A DNA stretch of 64,000 bases from Proteus myxofaciens ATCC 19692. GTDB taxonomy: Bacteria; Pseudomonadota; Gammaproteobacteria; Enterobacterales; Enterobacteriaceae. The notes beneath the pieces are model-generated. The model had not been told where the DNA came from and ran no database searches. It saw only the letters and a list, made by a program, of their open reading frames with translations. Location of the stretch: NCBI RefSeq assembly GCF_001654855.1, contig NZ_LXEN01000102.1, forward strand, positions 1 through 64,000. Direction: 5' to 3'. The position numbers and the translations under genes were made by a program. Shown here piece after piece: positions 51,522 to 61,988 of the stretch; the stretch's first letter is position 1, and the number at the start of each line of letters is the position of its first letter.

Positions 51522-54500
51522 CTATTGTGCCTGAACGCGTAATTCAGCAGATGAACGACGAGGATGACCTAATAACGCATTTACATCACTTGATTTTGGT
51601 TTGATTAATTTAAAGTGCTGTGACCAATACTCCCACTGCGATAACAGAACTTCCCCTTGCTCTGAGCCTGTTAAGCGGACATGTTCTGCTATCATGCCTC
51701 GTAAATATTCTGCATGAATAGCGTGTGATGCCACAGACACAAGCTCGACAGATGCACTATTAATGCGTTGTGATAGAGAATTATTTTCATCTAAAATATA
51801 CGCAAATCCACCTGTCATACCCGCGCCAAAATTGATACCTGTTTTACCTAGAATACACACGATACCGCCAGTCATATATTCACAGCCGTTATCACCAACA
51901 CCTTCAACAACCGCAATTGCGCCTGAGTTTCTGACAGCAAAACGCTCACCGGCTAAGCCTGAAGCATATAATTTCCCACCGGTTGCACCATAAAGGCACG
52001 TATTTCCCATAATCGTGGCATGATGATTTTTAAAGGCAGAACCCACTGGCGGTGAAATAACAATTCGTCCACCTGACATGCCTTTACCAACATAGTCATT
52101 GGCATCACCAGTAAGTGTTAGCTCTATACCTTGTGCATTCCAAACACCAAAACTTTGCCCAGCAGTACCCGTAAAATATAATTTTAATGGTGAGGTTGAT
52201 AAACCACTTTCACCGTATTGTTTAGCCACAATACCTGATAATGTAGCCCCGACTGATCTATCTGTATTTTGAATATCCAAATAGAACGCTTGGCTTTTAC
52301 GTTGTACAACGGCTTGCGCTGTTTGAGAAACGATTTGCTGATTTAATGTCCCTTTATCATAGGTATCATTATTTTCTTGGCAGAAAAGCGCATGATTATT
52401 AGGCGAATTTATAGTTTCTAATAATGTTTCAAGCGATAGTTTTTGTTGTTTACTCGTTTTACCTTCTAAACAGGAGAGTAAATCAGTTCGCCCAATCAAA
52501 TCGGTCAGTTTTTTTACACCTAACAGTGCCATTAATTCACGTGTTTCTTGCGCAATAAAACGAAAATAATTAATCACACGCTCAGGTAAACCATGGTAGT
52601 GATTACGGCGTAATGTTTCATCTTGAGTTGCAACACCGGTTGCGCAATTATTAAGGTGACAAATTCGTAGATATTTACACCCTAATGCCACCATAGGACC
52701 AGTACCAAAACCAAAACTTTCAGCACCTAAAATGGCCGCTTTAATAATATCGAGACCTGTTTTTAGCCCACCATCAATTTGTAAGCGTATTTTATGGCGT
52801 AAATTATTCGCGACTAAGGCTTGTTGAGTTTCAACTAATCCTAATTCCCAAGGACTGCCTGCATATTTCACGGATGTTAGAGGGCTTGCACCAGTACCGC
52901 CATCATACCCCGCAATAGTAATTAAATCGGCATAGGCTTTGGCAACACCTGTAGCTATGGTTCCAACACCGGGTTCAGAGACTAATTTGACAGAAATTAA
53001 TGCGGTTGGATTAATCTGTTTTAAATCGAAAATAAGCTGTGCTAAGTCTTCAATGGAATAGATATCGTGATGTGGTGGCGGTGAAATCAGTGTAACACCA
53101 GGTACAGCATAACGAAGTTGCGCAATATAAGGCGTGACTTTATCACCAGGAAGTTGTCCTCCTTCACCGGGTTTTGCACCTTGAGCCACTTTGATTTGTA
53201 GAACATCAGCGCTCATCAAATAAGATGGCGTGACACCAAAGCGACCTGATGCAATCTGCTTAATGCGAGAGACTTTATTGGTATTGTAGCGAGCAGGGTC
53301 TTCACCACCTTCACCCGAATTTGAAAAGCCGCCTAACGTATTCATCGCTTGCGCAAGCGCTTCATGTGCTTCTCTACTCAACGCACCAATAGACATAGCG
53401 GCAGTATCAAAACGTTTAAATAATTCCGTTTCAGGCTCAACGTCTTCAATTGAAATGGGTGTAGTATCACTATTAAGTGCCAACATATCACGCAATGTGG
53501 TGACAGGACGTTGCTGTACTAAAGAGGAATATGCTTGATAATCTTCATAATCACCACTATTGACCGCTTTCTGTAACGCTTGCACAACATCGGGATTATA
53601 GGCGTGATATTCACTTTTATGAGCATATTTTAATAATCCACCCGCTTCTAAAGGATAACGAGGTAACCAAGCACGTTTAGATAGATTAAATAAATCTTGC
53701 TCAAAATCGTTAAAATCCGCGCCATTAATGCGGTTGTCAACACCCGCAAAACACAAGTCAACCACAGTATCATTTAAGCCTACTGCTTCAAAAAGTTGAG
53801 AGCAACGATAGGATGCCACTGTCGATATGCCCATTTTGGACATGATTTTATAAAGCCCTTTATTAATCCCATTGCGATAGTTCAACATCACCTGTGTGTA
53901 ATTTCCTGATAAAATCTGCTTATCAACACGTTGAGCGAGTGACTCGTAGGCAAGATAAGGATAAATGGCGGTAGCGCCAAAACCTAATAAGACAGCGAAA
54001 TGATGGGGATCTCGTGCACTTGCTGTTTCTACAATAATATTGGCATCACAGCGTAATTGATTATCAACTAACGCTTTTTGTATTGCACCCACAGCCATTG
54101 GTGCAGGAATTGGCAAGCGCGCTTTAGTCATATTTCTGTCAGAAAGAACGAGTAAAACAGCACCACGACGTACTTCATCTTGTGCTTTTTTACATAATTT
54201 GCGCAAAGCAGTTTCTAAATGACATTCTGTTGGTTCGTAAGTAATATCTAACGTTATTGACTGATAATAATCACTTTCTTGATTTATCAATTGTTGGAAA
54301 TCACTATATAGCAAAATGGGTGATTTAAAACTCAAACGATGTGCTTGACCTTCGGCTTCGCAAAAGACATTCATCTCACGGCCTATACATGTTGCCAATG
54401 ACATAACATGGGCTTCTCTTAAGGGATCAATAGGAGGATTGGTGACTTGTGCAAATTTTTGTCGAAAATAATCGTAAATAAGACGAGGACGCTGAGATAA

Positions 54501-55982
54501 TACGGCAAAAGGCGTATCATCACCCATAGAGCCAGTGGCTTCTTGTCCATTTTCGCCTAAAACATGTAAAATATTTTCGAGTTCTTCTTGGCTATAAGCG
54601 AATTGTTTATGATAAATCGCTAAGGTTTTATCATCAAAAGCCCGTTGCCCTGTTGCCTGCTCTTCTGGTAGTTCTTCAAAGGGAGTTAAGCGCTTTACGT
54701 TACGAGATAACCACAGTTTATAAGGATGGCGTCTTTTTAAATCTTTATCTGTTTCTGCTGAATGTAAAATACGTCCTTGGCGAGTATCAATCACCATTAA
54801 TTCACCAGGGCCTACACGGCCTTTTTCACGCACTTCATCAGGCTGATAATCCCATATGCCGATTTCAGAAGCACAAGTAATAATATTGTCTATTGTAATA
54901 ACATAACGCGCTGGACGTAATCCATTTCTATCGAGTGTACAGGCTGCATAGCGACCATCAGAAAGGACAATACCCGCAGGACCATCCCAAGGCTCCATAT
55001 GCATAGAGTTAAAATCGAAAAAGGCGCGTAGATCATCGTCCATTTGTGGGTTATTTTGCCATGCGGGTGGTACTAATAAACGCATGGCACGAACAATATC
55101 CATTCCGCCATTAAGAAACAGTTCTAGCATATTATCAAGCGAGCTTGAATCTGAGCCACTTTCATTCACGAAAGGGGCCGCTGTTTGTAAATCAGGAATA
55201 AGTGGTGTTTGAAACTTATAAGCGCGTGCTCTAGCCCATTGACGGTTACCTGTGATGGTATTAATTTCACCATTATGGGCAAGATAACGAAATGGCTGAG
55301 CAAGTGGCCAGCGAGGTGTCGTATTTGTTGAAAACCGCTGATGAAATAAACAGATTGATGATTCCATACGCAAATCTGCTAAATCAGTGAAGAAACGCGG
55401 TAAATCGACCGCCATACAAAGGCCTTTATACACAGTGATTAAATTAGAAAGGCTGCAAATATAAAAATCACTGTCTGTAATTCTTTTTTCAATACGTCGA
55501 CGTGCGATAAATAGACGACGCTCAATATCATTGATACGCCAACCTGCGGGCGCATTAATAAAAACTTGCTCGATAGAAGGGAGTGACGAAAGTGCAATGC
55601 TGCCTAAAATTTCGGTATTAACAGGAACATCACGCCAGCCAACGATAGAAAGTGTTTCTCGTTGTAGCTCTTCTTCAACAATTTGTCGGCATAACGTAGC
55701 AACTTGAGAGTCTTGGCTCAAAAATAGCATGCCAACTGCATAATTTTTCGCTAAATTCCAACCTTTATCTTGAGCAACAAGTTGAAAAAAACGATCGGGT
55801 TTTTGCAATAATAATCCACAGCCATCACCTGTTTTGCCATCAGAAAGAATAGCGCCACGGTGTTGCATTCTTGCTAAGCCATGAATGGCATTTCTCACAA
55901 TTTTATGGCTGGCTTGACCCTCAATATGCGCAATCAAACCAAAGCCACAATTGTCTCTTTCTTTTGTTTGTTGATAGAGCAT
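51522..55982 (-). CDS. gltB: Glutamate synthase large subunit GltB
   Basis: GltB makes two glutamates from glutamine and 2-oxoglutarate with electrons from GltD, the main ammonium assimilation route at low ammonium. It has about 1486 residues. Domains in order: N-terminal nucleophile glutaminase (Cys of NCGFGLIAHIEG, Cys1 after processing), central domain, FMN-binding barrel with the 3Fe-4S ligands (GCKYLRICHLNNCATG), and a C-terminal beta-helix (GNTCLYGATGG, GIGDNGCEYMTGG-like). Start: ATG at 55982 (MLYQQTKERDNCGFG, as E. coli), with an adjacent ATG at 55985 possible; AGGA is just upstream. A frame from 56027 is rejected. A CRP site lies about 300 nt upstream. Confidence 0.98.
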   Translation of the reverse strand: MLYQQTKERDNCGFGLIAHIEGQASHKIVRNAIHGLARMQHRGAILSDGKTGDGCGLLLQKPDRFFQLVAQDKGWNLAKNYAVGMLFLSQDSQVATLCRQIVEEELQRETLSIVGWRDVPVNTEILGSIALSSLPSIEQVFINAPAGWRINDIERRLFIARRRIEKRITDSDFYICSLSNLITVYKGLCMAVDLPRFFTDLADLRMESSICLFHQRFSTNTTPRWPLAQPFRYLAHNGEINTITGNRQWARARAYKFQTPLIPDLQTAAPFVNESGSDSSSLDNMLELFLNGGMDIVRAMRLLVPPAWQNNPQMDDDLRAFFDFNSMHMEPWDGPAGIVLSDGRYAACTLDRNGLRPARYVITIDNIITCASEIGIWDYQPDEVREKGRVGPGELMVIDTRQGRILHSAETDKDLKRRHPYKLWLSRNVKRLTPFEELPEEQATGQRAFDDKTLAIYHKQFAYSQEELENILHVLGENGQEATGSMGDDTPFAVLSQRPRLIYDYFRQKFAQVTNPPIDPLREAHVMSLATCIGREMNVFCEAEGQAHRLSFKSPILLYSDFQQLINQESDYYQSITLDITYEPTECHLETALRKLCKKAQDEVRRGAVLLVLSDRNMTKARLPIPAPMAVGAIQKALVDNQLRCDANIIVETASARDPHHFAVLLGFGATAIYPYLAYESLAQRVDKQILSGNYTQVMLNYRNGINKGLYKIMSKMGISTVASYRCSQLFEAVGLNDTVVDLCFAGVDNRINGADFNDFEQDLFNLSKRAWLPRYPLEAGGLLKYAHKSEYHAYNPDVVQALQKAVNSGDYEDYQAYSSLVQQRPVTTLRDMLALNSDTTPISIEDVEPETELFKRFDTAAMSIGALSREAHEALAQAMNTLGGFSNSGEGGEDPARYNTNKVSRIKQIASGRFGVTPSYLMSADVLQIKVAQGAKPGEGGQLPGDKVTPYIAQLRYAVPGVTLISPPPHHDIYSIEDLAQLIFDLKQINPTALISVKLVSEPGVGTIATGVAKAYADLITIAGYDGGTGASPLTSVKYAGSPWELGLVETQQALVANNLRHKIRLQIDGGLKTGLDIIKAAILGAESFGFGTGPMVALGCKYLRICHLNNCATGVATQDETLRRNHYHGLPERVINYFRFIAQETRELMALLGVKKLTDLIGRTDLLSCLEGKTSKQQKLSLETLLETINSPNNHALFCQENNDTYDKGTLNQQIVSQTAQAVVQRKSQAFYLDIQNTDRSVGATLSGIVAKQYGESGLSTSPLKLYFTGTAGQSFGVWNAQGIELTLTGDANDYVGKGMSGGRIVISPPVGSAFKNHHATIMGNTCLYGATGGKLYASGLAGERFAVRNSGAIAVVEGVGDNGCEYMTGGIVCILGKTGINFGAGMTGGFAYILDENNSLSQRINSASVELVSVASHAIHAEYLRGMIAEHVRLTGSEQGEVLLSQWEYWSQHFKLIKPKSSDVNALLGHPRRSSAELRVQAQ

Positions 55983-56648
55983 CATTTGCTTCCTACTTAG
56001 TATGATGGGCACCTTAAATATGAGCACAAAAGGAACATTTGTCTCAAAGGGGGAGGTTAATTATGGGTGCTCATTTGTGTGATATTGTTTTTTTGCTTAG
56101 CTTGGTTTGTTGTTATGTTGCCATGCAATGTCTTTTCAACTTATCGATAAATAAAAAAGAGGTCAATCTCTCAGAATTTCTAACTAGGAAATAATATTTT
56201 GTTATTTTTTTACGTTAATTTTTTGATTTTTAAATAAATTATTCTATTTGTTAATTACCTGTAAGGTGTTTCTTAATGTGAGCTATATCACTTTATTTCG
56301 CGCATCAGGCTTTATCACATCCTTTAATAAACAAATATGGTAGTTTAAATCTCTTCAATTGATGATTATTTTGGTGTTTTATTGTTTTTTATACTTTTTG
56401 TATAAAAAAAGACAAAATGAGTTTTTTATAGAATGGCTTTGCATATCAGGATTTCTTTTTTTTATTTTAGATATAAAAAGACTATTTTTATGAATAAGTA
56501 ATAATCACAATAGTTATTAGTTTCCAGAGACAATAGAAACAAGAGAAAAATAAAAATCACGTCCATTATTAACATTTCTGAATGTTCATCATAGTGCTAA
56601 TACATTTTTAGGTTATCATTCCATCGATTCAATATATTGGAGTTTTCA
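55983..56648. promoter_or_regulatory. Divergent gltB-arcB intergenic region (666 nt)
   Basis: No gene is seen. The region is AT-rich and carries the divergent promoters of gltBD (minus) and arcB (plus). E. coli has yhcC between these genes; no trace of it is visible here. A near-perfect CRP palindrome is at 56277-56292. The arcB ATG at 56649 has TTGGAG upstream. I could not assign the arcB -35/-10 with confidence. Confidence 0.6.
56277..56292. promoter_or_regulatory. CRP-binding palindrome in the gltB control region
   Basis: TGTGA-GCTATA-TCACT matches the TGTGA-N6-TCACA consensus at 9/10 positions and is flanked by AA and TT. It lies about 295 nt upstream of the gltB ATG and 357 nt upstream of arcB. 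CRP is a known regulator of gltBDF in E. coli, supporting gltBD as target. Confidence 0.65.
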
Positions 56649-58985
56649 ATGAAATTGCTTAAAGGGCTTGCCCAATACTACGTTGACTTAATGATGAAGC
56701 TAGGGTTAATCCGCTTTTCATTATTGTTAGCGTCAGCATTAGTTGTATTAGCGATGGTTGTGCAAATGGCGGTGACATTCTTATTAGCCGGCGATGTCAC
56801 AAGTATCGATCTTGTTCGTTCTATTTTCTTCGGGTTAATTATTACGCCATGGGCTGTTTATTTTCTCTCTGTGGTTGTTGAACAACTAGAGGAATCTCGT
56901 CGCCGTTTATCTCGTATGGTGGATAAATTAGGTGTCATGCGACAACGTGACTTAGAGCTAAACTCACAACTCAAGGAAAATATTGAGCAACTTAATTTAG
57001 AAATTCAAGAACGTGAAAAAGTTGAAAAAGCGCACCTTGAGCTATTAGAAAAATTAAAAAGTGAAATGAAGCGTCGTGAGTTGACTCAGATAGAGCTAGA
57101 ACAACAATCATCACTTTTACGTTCATTTTTAGATGCGTCACCTGATTTAGTTTATTACCGAAATGAAAATAACGAATTCTCGGGCTGTAATCGAGCCACT
57201 GAGCTACTGACAGGAAAAAGTGAAAAACAACTTATTGGATTAACACCAGTTGATGTTTATGACGAAGATATTGCCAATAAGGTCATGGAAACGGATGAAA
57301 AAGTATTCCGTCATAATGTTTCACTGACTTATGAACAATGGCTTGTTTATCCTGATGGGCGTAAAGCATGCTTTGAGTTACGTAAAGTTCCTTTTTATGA
57401 TCGCATTGGTAAACGTCACGGTTTAATGGGATTTGGGCGCGATATTACAGAGCGTAAACGGTATCAAGATGCGCTGGAAAATGCGAGTCGAGATAAAACA
57501 ACCTTTATTTCGACTATCAGCCATGAATTACGTACACCACTTAACGGGATTGTGGGCTTAAGCCGTATTTTACTTGATACTGATTTATCACCAGAGCAGC
57601 TTAATTATCTGAAAACAATCCATGTTAGCGCCATCACATTAGGGAATATTTTTAATGATGTGATTGAGATGGATAAAATTGAGCGTAGAAAAATACAACT
57701 AGATAATCAGCCTATTGATTTTACAGAATTTGTTTCCGATCTCGAAAATCTTTCAGGATTATTAGTACAGCCTAAAGGATTAAAATTTACCTTAGAGGCT
57801 GAAAGAACCTTACCTCATAAAATAATGACTGATGGCACCCGCCTACGCCAAATTTTATGGAATTTAATCGGTAATGCAGTCAAATTCACACAACAAGGTG
57901 AAATCACCGTTCATATTTGGCAAGAAGAAACAGATAAGCTGTTATTTGAAGTGAAAGATAGTGGTATTGGTATTCCTAAAGAAGAGCTTGAGAAGATTTT
58001 TGCGATGTACTATCAAGTTACCGATAGTCAAGGTGGTCGCCCTGCAACAGGAACGGGTATTGGTCTTGCCGTTTCAAAACGCCTAGCACAGAATATGGGC
58101 GGTGATATCCATGTTGATAGTGAGTTAGGTAAGGGGTCTACCTTTACGCTGTCTGTCGTCGCTCCTGCGATTGAAGAGCAACAAGATATTGAAAATGATG
58201 ATGAGCTTTTATTACCTGCGTTAAATATTCTTTTAGTCGAAGATATTGAGCTTAATGTTATCGTGGCATGCTCTGTTTTAGAAAAGTTGGGGAATACCGT
58301 TGATGTGGCAATGACAGGGCAAGAAGCATTAGCGATGTTTAAACCTGATGAATATGATCTAGTGCTATTAGATATTCAGCTACCTGATATGACGGGATTC
58401 GATATTTCAAGAAAATTACGTCAAGAATTTGATAGTAATGAACTCCCACCTCTAATCGCATTAACAGCAAATGTTTTGAAAGACAAAAAAGAATATTTAG
58501 ATGCGGGAATGAATGATGTGCTTAGTAAGCCGCTTTCTGTTGATGCTCTAACCGCAATTATTAACAAGTTCTGGGGTGATGGTGCTGTTTATGTCCCATC
58601 TGATTCTCCATCGGAATTGTTGAATAAAAATGAAGAGTTACTAGATATTGATATGCTTAATCAATACATCGAACTTGTCGGACCTCAATTAATCACCGAT
58701 GGACTAGATGTTTTTGAAAAGATGATGCCAAGTTATATGTCGGTGCTTATCTCTAACCTGACAGCTCGTGATCAGAAAGGAATTACTGAAGAAGGACATA
58801 AAATTAAAGGAGCTGCAGGTTCAATAGGTTTAAAACATTTACAGCAATTAGCGAAACAAATTCAATCATCAGAATTACCTGCTTGGTGGGACAATGTTCA
58901 AGAGTGGGTTGACGAGTTAGAAAGAGATTGGAGAAAAGAGGTAGAAAGTTTAAGAAACTGGTTATCAGACGCTAGAAAAAAATAA
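56649..58985 (+). CDS. arcB: Aerobic respiration sensor kinase ArcB
   Basis: ArcB is the inner-membrane tripartite sensor that reads quinone redox state and phosphorylates ArcA under low oxygen. The 778 residues equal E. coli ArcB. Order: two membrane helices (about 20-75), coiled coil (about 85-150), PAS domain (about 155-265), histidine kinase with ISHELRTPLNG (His about 292), receiver with LVLLDIQLPDMTG (Asp about 576), and Hpt domain with EGHKIKGAAGS (His about 717). The ATG at 56649 with TTGGAG is preferred to 56637. The 3' end meets the ArcZ sRNA on the other strand. Identification secure. Confidence 0.98.
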   Translation: MKLLKGLAQYYVDLMMKLGLIRFSLLLASALVVLAMVVQMAVTFLLAGDVTSIDLVRSIFFGLIITPWAVYFLSVVVEQLEESRRRLSRMVDKLGVMRQRDLELNSQLKENIEQLNLEIQEREKVEKAHLELLEKLKSEMKRRELTQIELEQQSSLLRSFLDASPDLVYYRNENNEFSGCNRATELLTGKSEKQLIGLTPVDVYDEDIANKVMETDEKVFRHNVSLTYEQWLVYPDGRKACFELRKVPFYDRIGKRHGLMGFGRDITERKRYQDALENASRDKTTFISTISHELRTPLNGIVGLSRILLDTDLSPEQLNYLKTIHVSAITLGNIFNDVIEMDKIERRKIQLDNQPIDFTEFVSDLENLSGLLVQPKGLKFTLEAERTLPHKIMTDGTRLRQILWNLIGNAVKFTQQGEITVHIWQEETDKLLFEVKDSGIGIPKEELEKIFAMYYQVTDSQGGRPATGTGIGLAVSKRLAQNMGGDIHVDSELGKGSTFTLSVVAPAIEEQQDIENDDELLLPALNILLVEDIELNVIVACSVLEKLGNTVDVAMTGQEALAMFKPDEYDLVLLDIQLPDMTGFDISRKLRQEFDSNELPPLIALTANVLKDKKEYLDAGMNDVLSKPLSVDALTAIINKFWGDGAVYVPSDSPSELLNKNEELLDIDMLNQYIELVGPQLITDGLDVFEKMMPSYMSVLISNLTARDQKGITEEGHKIKGAAGSIGLKHLQQLAKQIQSSELPAWWDNVQEWVDELERDWRKEVESLRNWLSDARKK

Positions 58986-59090
58986 CCCCAACCGAAGGTT
59001 GGGGTGCGCGAATTACTGCGCCAACACCAGGGAAACTTTTCTACTCGCTTTTTTGATTATCATTACATAGGCGAATAGGATGAAACTATT
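58976..59090 (-). ncRNA. arcZ: Small regulatory RNA ArcZ
   Basis: ArcZ is an Hfq-dependent sRNA that activates rpoS and represses motility and other genes. In E. coli it lies between arcB and elbB, transcribed against arcB. Here the minus strand carries the highly conserved 3' part (TTTCCCTGGTGTTGGCGCAG, then TTCGCGCACCCC), identical to the E. coli processed form except around the terminator. A GC-rich hairpin (CCCCAACC/GGTTGGGG) and seven T follow. A TATGAT at 59102-59097 predicts a start near 59090, giving about 115 nt against 121 in E. coli. The terminator abuts and its T-run overlaps the arcB stop codon region. The 5' half is not conserved and its exact end is uncertain. Confidence 0.88.
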
Positions 59091-59222
59091 CCATACATCA
59101 TACAAGCAACAAAATAGCAAATATAAGTTTTTTTGTTACAAGAAACATTTAAATATGTGATGGCGATTGGTGTTTACACCTATAAATGGGTAACTAGTAA
59201 TCTACTACAAATGGAGAAAGAT

Positions 59223-59873
59223 ATGAAATCAATTGCAATAATTTTAAGTGGCTGTGGTGTATTTGATGGAAGCGAAATCCATGAGTCAGTACTTACAATG
59301 CTCGCTTTGAGTCAAAATAACGCTGAAGTTCATTATTTTTCACCTGATGATTTACAACCTTCTGTAATTAATCATATTACTGGAGAAGAAAAATCAGAAA
59401 AAAGGAATATGATGGAGGAGTCTTCACGTATTTCACGTGGAAAAATATCCCCTTTATCAGATGCAAAGGCCGAAATGTTCGATGCCGTCATTATTCCTGG
59501 TGGTTTTGGTGCGGCTAAGAATTTATGTACCTTTGCAACTGAAGGCGTTAACTGTGAAATAAATAAAGAATTATTAAATTTTGTTCAAGAAATGAATAAG
59601 CAGAAAAAGCCGTTGGGATTAATGTGTATTGCGCCTGTTATGTTACCTAAAATGCTTAATTCATCAGTTAAGTTAACCATTGGTAATGATCCACAGACTG
59701 CTAAAATGATTGAAGAGATGGGGGGAATACATATTAATTGCGCTGTTGATGATATTGTAGTTGATGAAGAGCAACGCGTTGTTACGACTCCAGCTTATAT
59801 GCTTGCTGAATCAATAGCTCAAGCACAAGTAGGTATTAATAAACTCGTTAAAAAAGTTCTTGAAATGGCATAA
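59223..59873 (+). CDS. elbB: Isoprenoid biosynthesis glyoxalase ElbB
   Basis: ElbB is a DJ-1/PfpI-superfamily protein of 216 residues with reported glyoxalase activity, linked to isoprenoid output in E. coli overexpression studies. The N-terminal ILSGCGVFDGSEIHE and the mid-region VIIPGGFGAAKNLCTFA with GLMCIAPVMLP nucleophile elbow (Cys) are typical. The ATG at 59223 has GGAGAAAG upstream and fits the family start; an ATG at 59133 would reach into the ArcZ promoter side and is rejected. It lies 19 nt before mtgA. Confidence 0.93.
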   Translation: MKSIAIILSGCGVFDGSEIHESVLTMLALSQNNAEVHYFSPDDLQPSVINHITGEEKSEKRNMMEESSRISRGKISPLSDAKAEMFDAVIIPGGFGAAKNLCTFATEGVNCEINKELLNFVQEMNKQKKPLGLMCIAPVMLPKMLNSSVKLTIGNDPQTAKMIEEMGGIHINCAVDDIVVDEEQRVVTTPAYMLAESIAQAQVGINKLVKKVLEMA

Positions 59874-59892
59874 TAGAAAGGTGAAATAGTAG

Positions 59893-60594
59893 ATGGCACT
59901 CGTAAAAAAACTAAAAAAAATATTAATTATATTAATTGCTTTTTGGCTATTAATGGTTATTTTCTTTTCTTTTTTACCGGTGCCTTTTTCGACTGTAATG
60001 ATACAAAGGCAAGTTTCTGCATGGAGTGAGTTTGATTTTTCTTATGTATCTCACTCTATCTGGGTGAGTGAAAAAGAGATTGCTCCGAATATGTTTTTAG
60101 CAGTGATTGCTTCTGAAGATCAAAATTTTCCAAAACATTGGGGTTTTGATCTTGATGCCATAGAAAAAGTGTTCAAAAAAAGCCAAGATAGTAATAAATC
60201 AATGAGAGGCGCTTCGACTATTTCCCAACAAACGGTAAAAAATCTCTTTCTATGGGATGGTCGCAGTTGGTTAAGAAAAGGATTAGAAGCAGGAATGACC
60301 CCGGTTATTGAGCTGATTTGGTCAAAAAAACGTATTCTTACGGTGTATTTGAATATTGTTGAATTTGGTGATGGTATTTTTGGTGTAGAACAGGCCGCTC
60401 AACACTATTTTAAAAAATCAGCAAAGCAACTTACGGCAAATGAAGCTGCACTACTAGCGGCTGTTTTACCAAATCCGCATATTTATCTCGTCAATAAACC
60501 ATCATCTTATTTGCTAAAGAGACAGCAATGGATTTTAAACCAGATGAGATTGATGGGAGGCACAACATTTCTAAAGACAAATAATTTGCAATAA
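59893..60594 (+). CDS. mtgA: Monofunctional peptidoglycan glycosyltransferase MtgA
   Basis: MtgA polymerises lipid II into glycan strands without a transpeptidase domain. It is an inner-membrane GT51 enzyme of 233 residues with an N-terminal helix (about 8-28). Catalytic Glu sits in [13 protein letters not shown], and the conserved [17 protein letters not shown] and second motif [14 protein letters not shown] are present. It starts 19 nt after elbB, the conserved arcB-elbB-mtgA order. It is convergent with ureR. Confidence 0.96.
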   Translation: MALVKKLKKILIILIAFWLLMVIFFSFLPVPFSTVMIQRQVSAWSEFDFSYVSHSIWVSEKEIAPNMFLAVIASEDQNFPKHWGFDLDAIEKVFKKSQDSNKSMRGASTISQQTVKNLFLWDGRSWLRKGLEAGMTPVIELIWSKKRILTVYLNIVEFGDGIFGVEQAAQHYFKKSAKQLTANEAALLAAVLPNPHIYLVNKPSSYLLKRQQWILNQMRLMGGTTFLKTNNLQ

Positions 60595-60604
60595 AATAAT
60601 ACCT

Positions 60605-60637
60605 TTTGAAATGTGATATTTTCAAATCAATCTTTTT
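60605..60637. terminator. Weak hairpin between mtgA and ureR
   Basis: A 7-bp AT-rich stem (TTTGAAA/TTTCAAA, 60605-60611 with 60620-60626) has an 8-nt loop and a TCTTTTTTT tract shortly after on the plus strand. The U-run overlaps the ureR 3' end. Possible weak terminator for mtgA. Confidence 0.35.
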
Positions 60638-61487
60638 TTAAAGACATATTGGGTATCGTTGATAGATGATTTAACTGGCGAGATTGCGTTCTAAATTGTG
60701 ACGGTGTCATTGAATATTTACGTTTAAATGCGTCACAGAAATAAGCATTACTGCCAAATCCACAGCGATGGCTTATTTGAAAAACAGAATAATTTGAAAA
60801 AGTAAGATAGTTCAATGCAATCCCCATTCTGACATCGAGTAATAATTGGCAGAATGAAACTCCTTCTTTATTTAAATGCCTACGCAATGTTGATGGTGTA
60901 GTAAATAGCGTTTTAGCGACATCATCTAGATGCCATTTACGTTGTGGATCTTGTGTTATTAGGTGAGTAATCGCCTGATTTTTAGGCTCATCATAGTTAA
61001 AGCGAAAGATATTTAGAATATCAACACCTTCATGATATACAGCCATTAAAATAAAAAAGAGACATTGTTGCATAAACATAGTTTCTTGCGATGGTGTGCC
61101 ATGCGCTAAAGGTAAACACTGTTTTAGTAAACTAAAATTGGTTTTAACTATCTCTGGTGTTAATAAATGATAATCAGGTAGATGACGAGTAATAGGTGCT
61201 CCTGATTTTATTAATGGCTTTAATAATGAAAAAACAGATTGTAATTCTGTTTCACCTAATATCAAGGTATGTAATTCAATAGATTGATGTGTAAATTGGC
61301 TGACGAGATCACATGAAACTTGGCTATATTTAGGCACGATTAAAGTGAGATTAGTCGTTACATCAATAGATTTTCCATTAATATAAATTTCACCTTTTGC
61401 ATTATTTATCATCGCTATCATTGGATTTTCAATGTAAAACGTTTTTAAAGAAATCTGATTAGAGGAAAGAATGTTTTTGTATTCCAT
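60627..61487 (-). CDS. ureR: Urea-responsive AraC-family activator UreR
   Basis: UreR binds urea and activates both its own promoter and ureD in the ureR-ureD interval, making urease inducible. It has 286 residues. The N-terminal half is the effector/dimer domain. The C-terminal AraC/XylS domain (about 180-275) has two HTH units: [25 protein letters not shown] and [24 protein letters not shown], followed by SMTPSQFR. Length and divergent position match the P. mirabilis urease cluster. The start at 61487 has a GGAAT-like site only, so it is somewhat uncertain. Confidence 0.94.
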   Translation of the reverse strand: MEYKNILSSNQISLKTFYIENPMIAMINNAKGEIYINGKSIDVTTNLTLIVPKYSQVSCDLVSQFTHQSIELHTLILGETELQSVFSLLKPLIKSGAPITRHLPDYHLLTPEIVKTNFSLLKQCLPLAHGTPSQETMFMQQCLFFILMAVYHEGVDILNIFRFNYDEPKNQAITHLITQDPQRKWHLDDVAKTLFTTPSTLRRHLNKEGVSFCQLLLDVRMGIALNYLTFSNYSVFQISHRCGFGSNAYFCDAFKRKYSMTPSQFRTQSRQLNHLSTIPNMSLKKD

Positions 61488-61988
61488 AATCTTAAATATA
61501 CCGCGAATAAACAGGCTATATGCGCTATTTAAGAAAAATAACGAAGCGAGCCAATGATGAATGATGTGGTTTATGCTATTTAGAAGAAATTAATAGTTAT
61601 ATTATTTCATAGTAAAGAGCCGTTACTATGCATGAAAAGCATAAGTGCGGTTCAGAATATATGCCTATGATGGCAAGATAACAATATAGATATTTGCTTA
61701 TTTTTCTGTCTTTAAATAGGTTGTTATATTTTCTAAATAAATTGCTCTTTATTTAAAACGCACTTTTTTTAATAAGGTGTAAAATCGCGCGATAAAGAAA
61801 GTGAATAAGGTTTTCCTATCGCTTTTTATGCCAATATCACGCACTTTTAATCCCTTCTACTCTGCATTTATATACTTTTTTTATTTGATTTAAAGTGACA
61901 TATTCTTATGGGGTAGTGCTGGATTTATTTTTGTGTTTTTCTAAAAACGGGTTTTTTGTTAAATAATATTAAGCAAGCAGGAGTAAGT
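61488..61988. promoter_or_regulatory. ureR-ureD divergent control region (501 nt)
   Basis: No gene is seen. The interval is AT-rich and must hold UreR operators and two divergent promoters, likely also H-NS sites. One weak match to the reported UreR motif ends ...AATAAATTG near 61731-61743. I found no second clear copy by eye, so no operator is called. The ureD ATG at 61989 has CAGGAG just upstream. Confidence 0.6.

Noticed and set aside
60627-61487. A generic AraC regulator unrelated to urease
   Set aside because: Divergent placement from ureD, size and C-terminal HTH pattern fit UreR.
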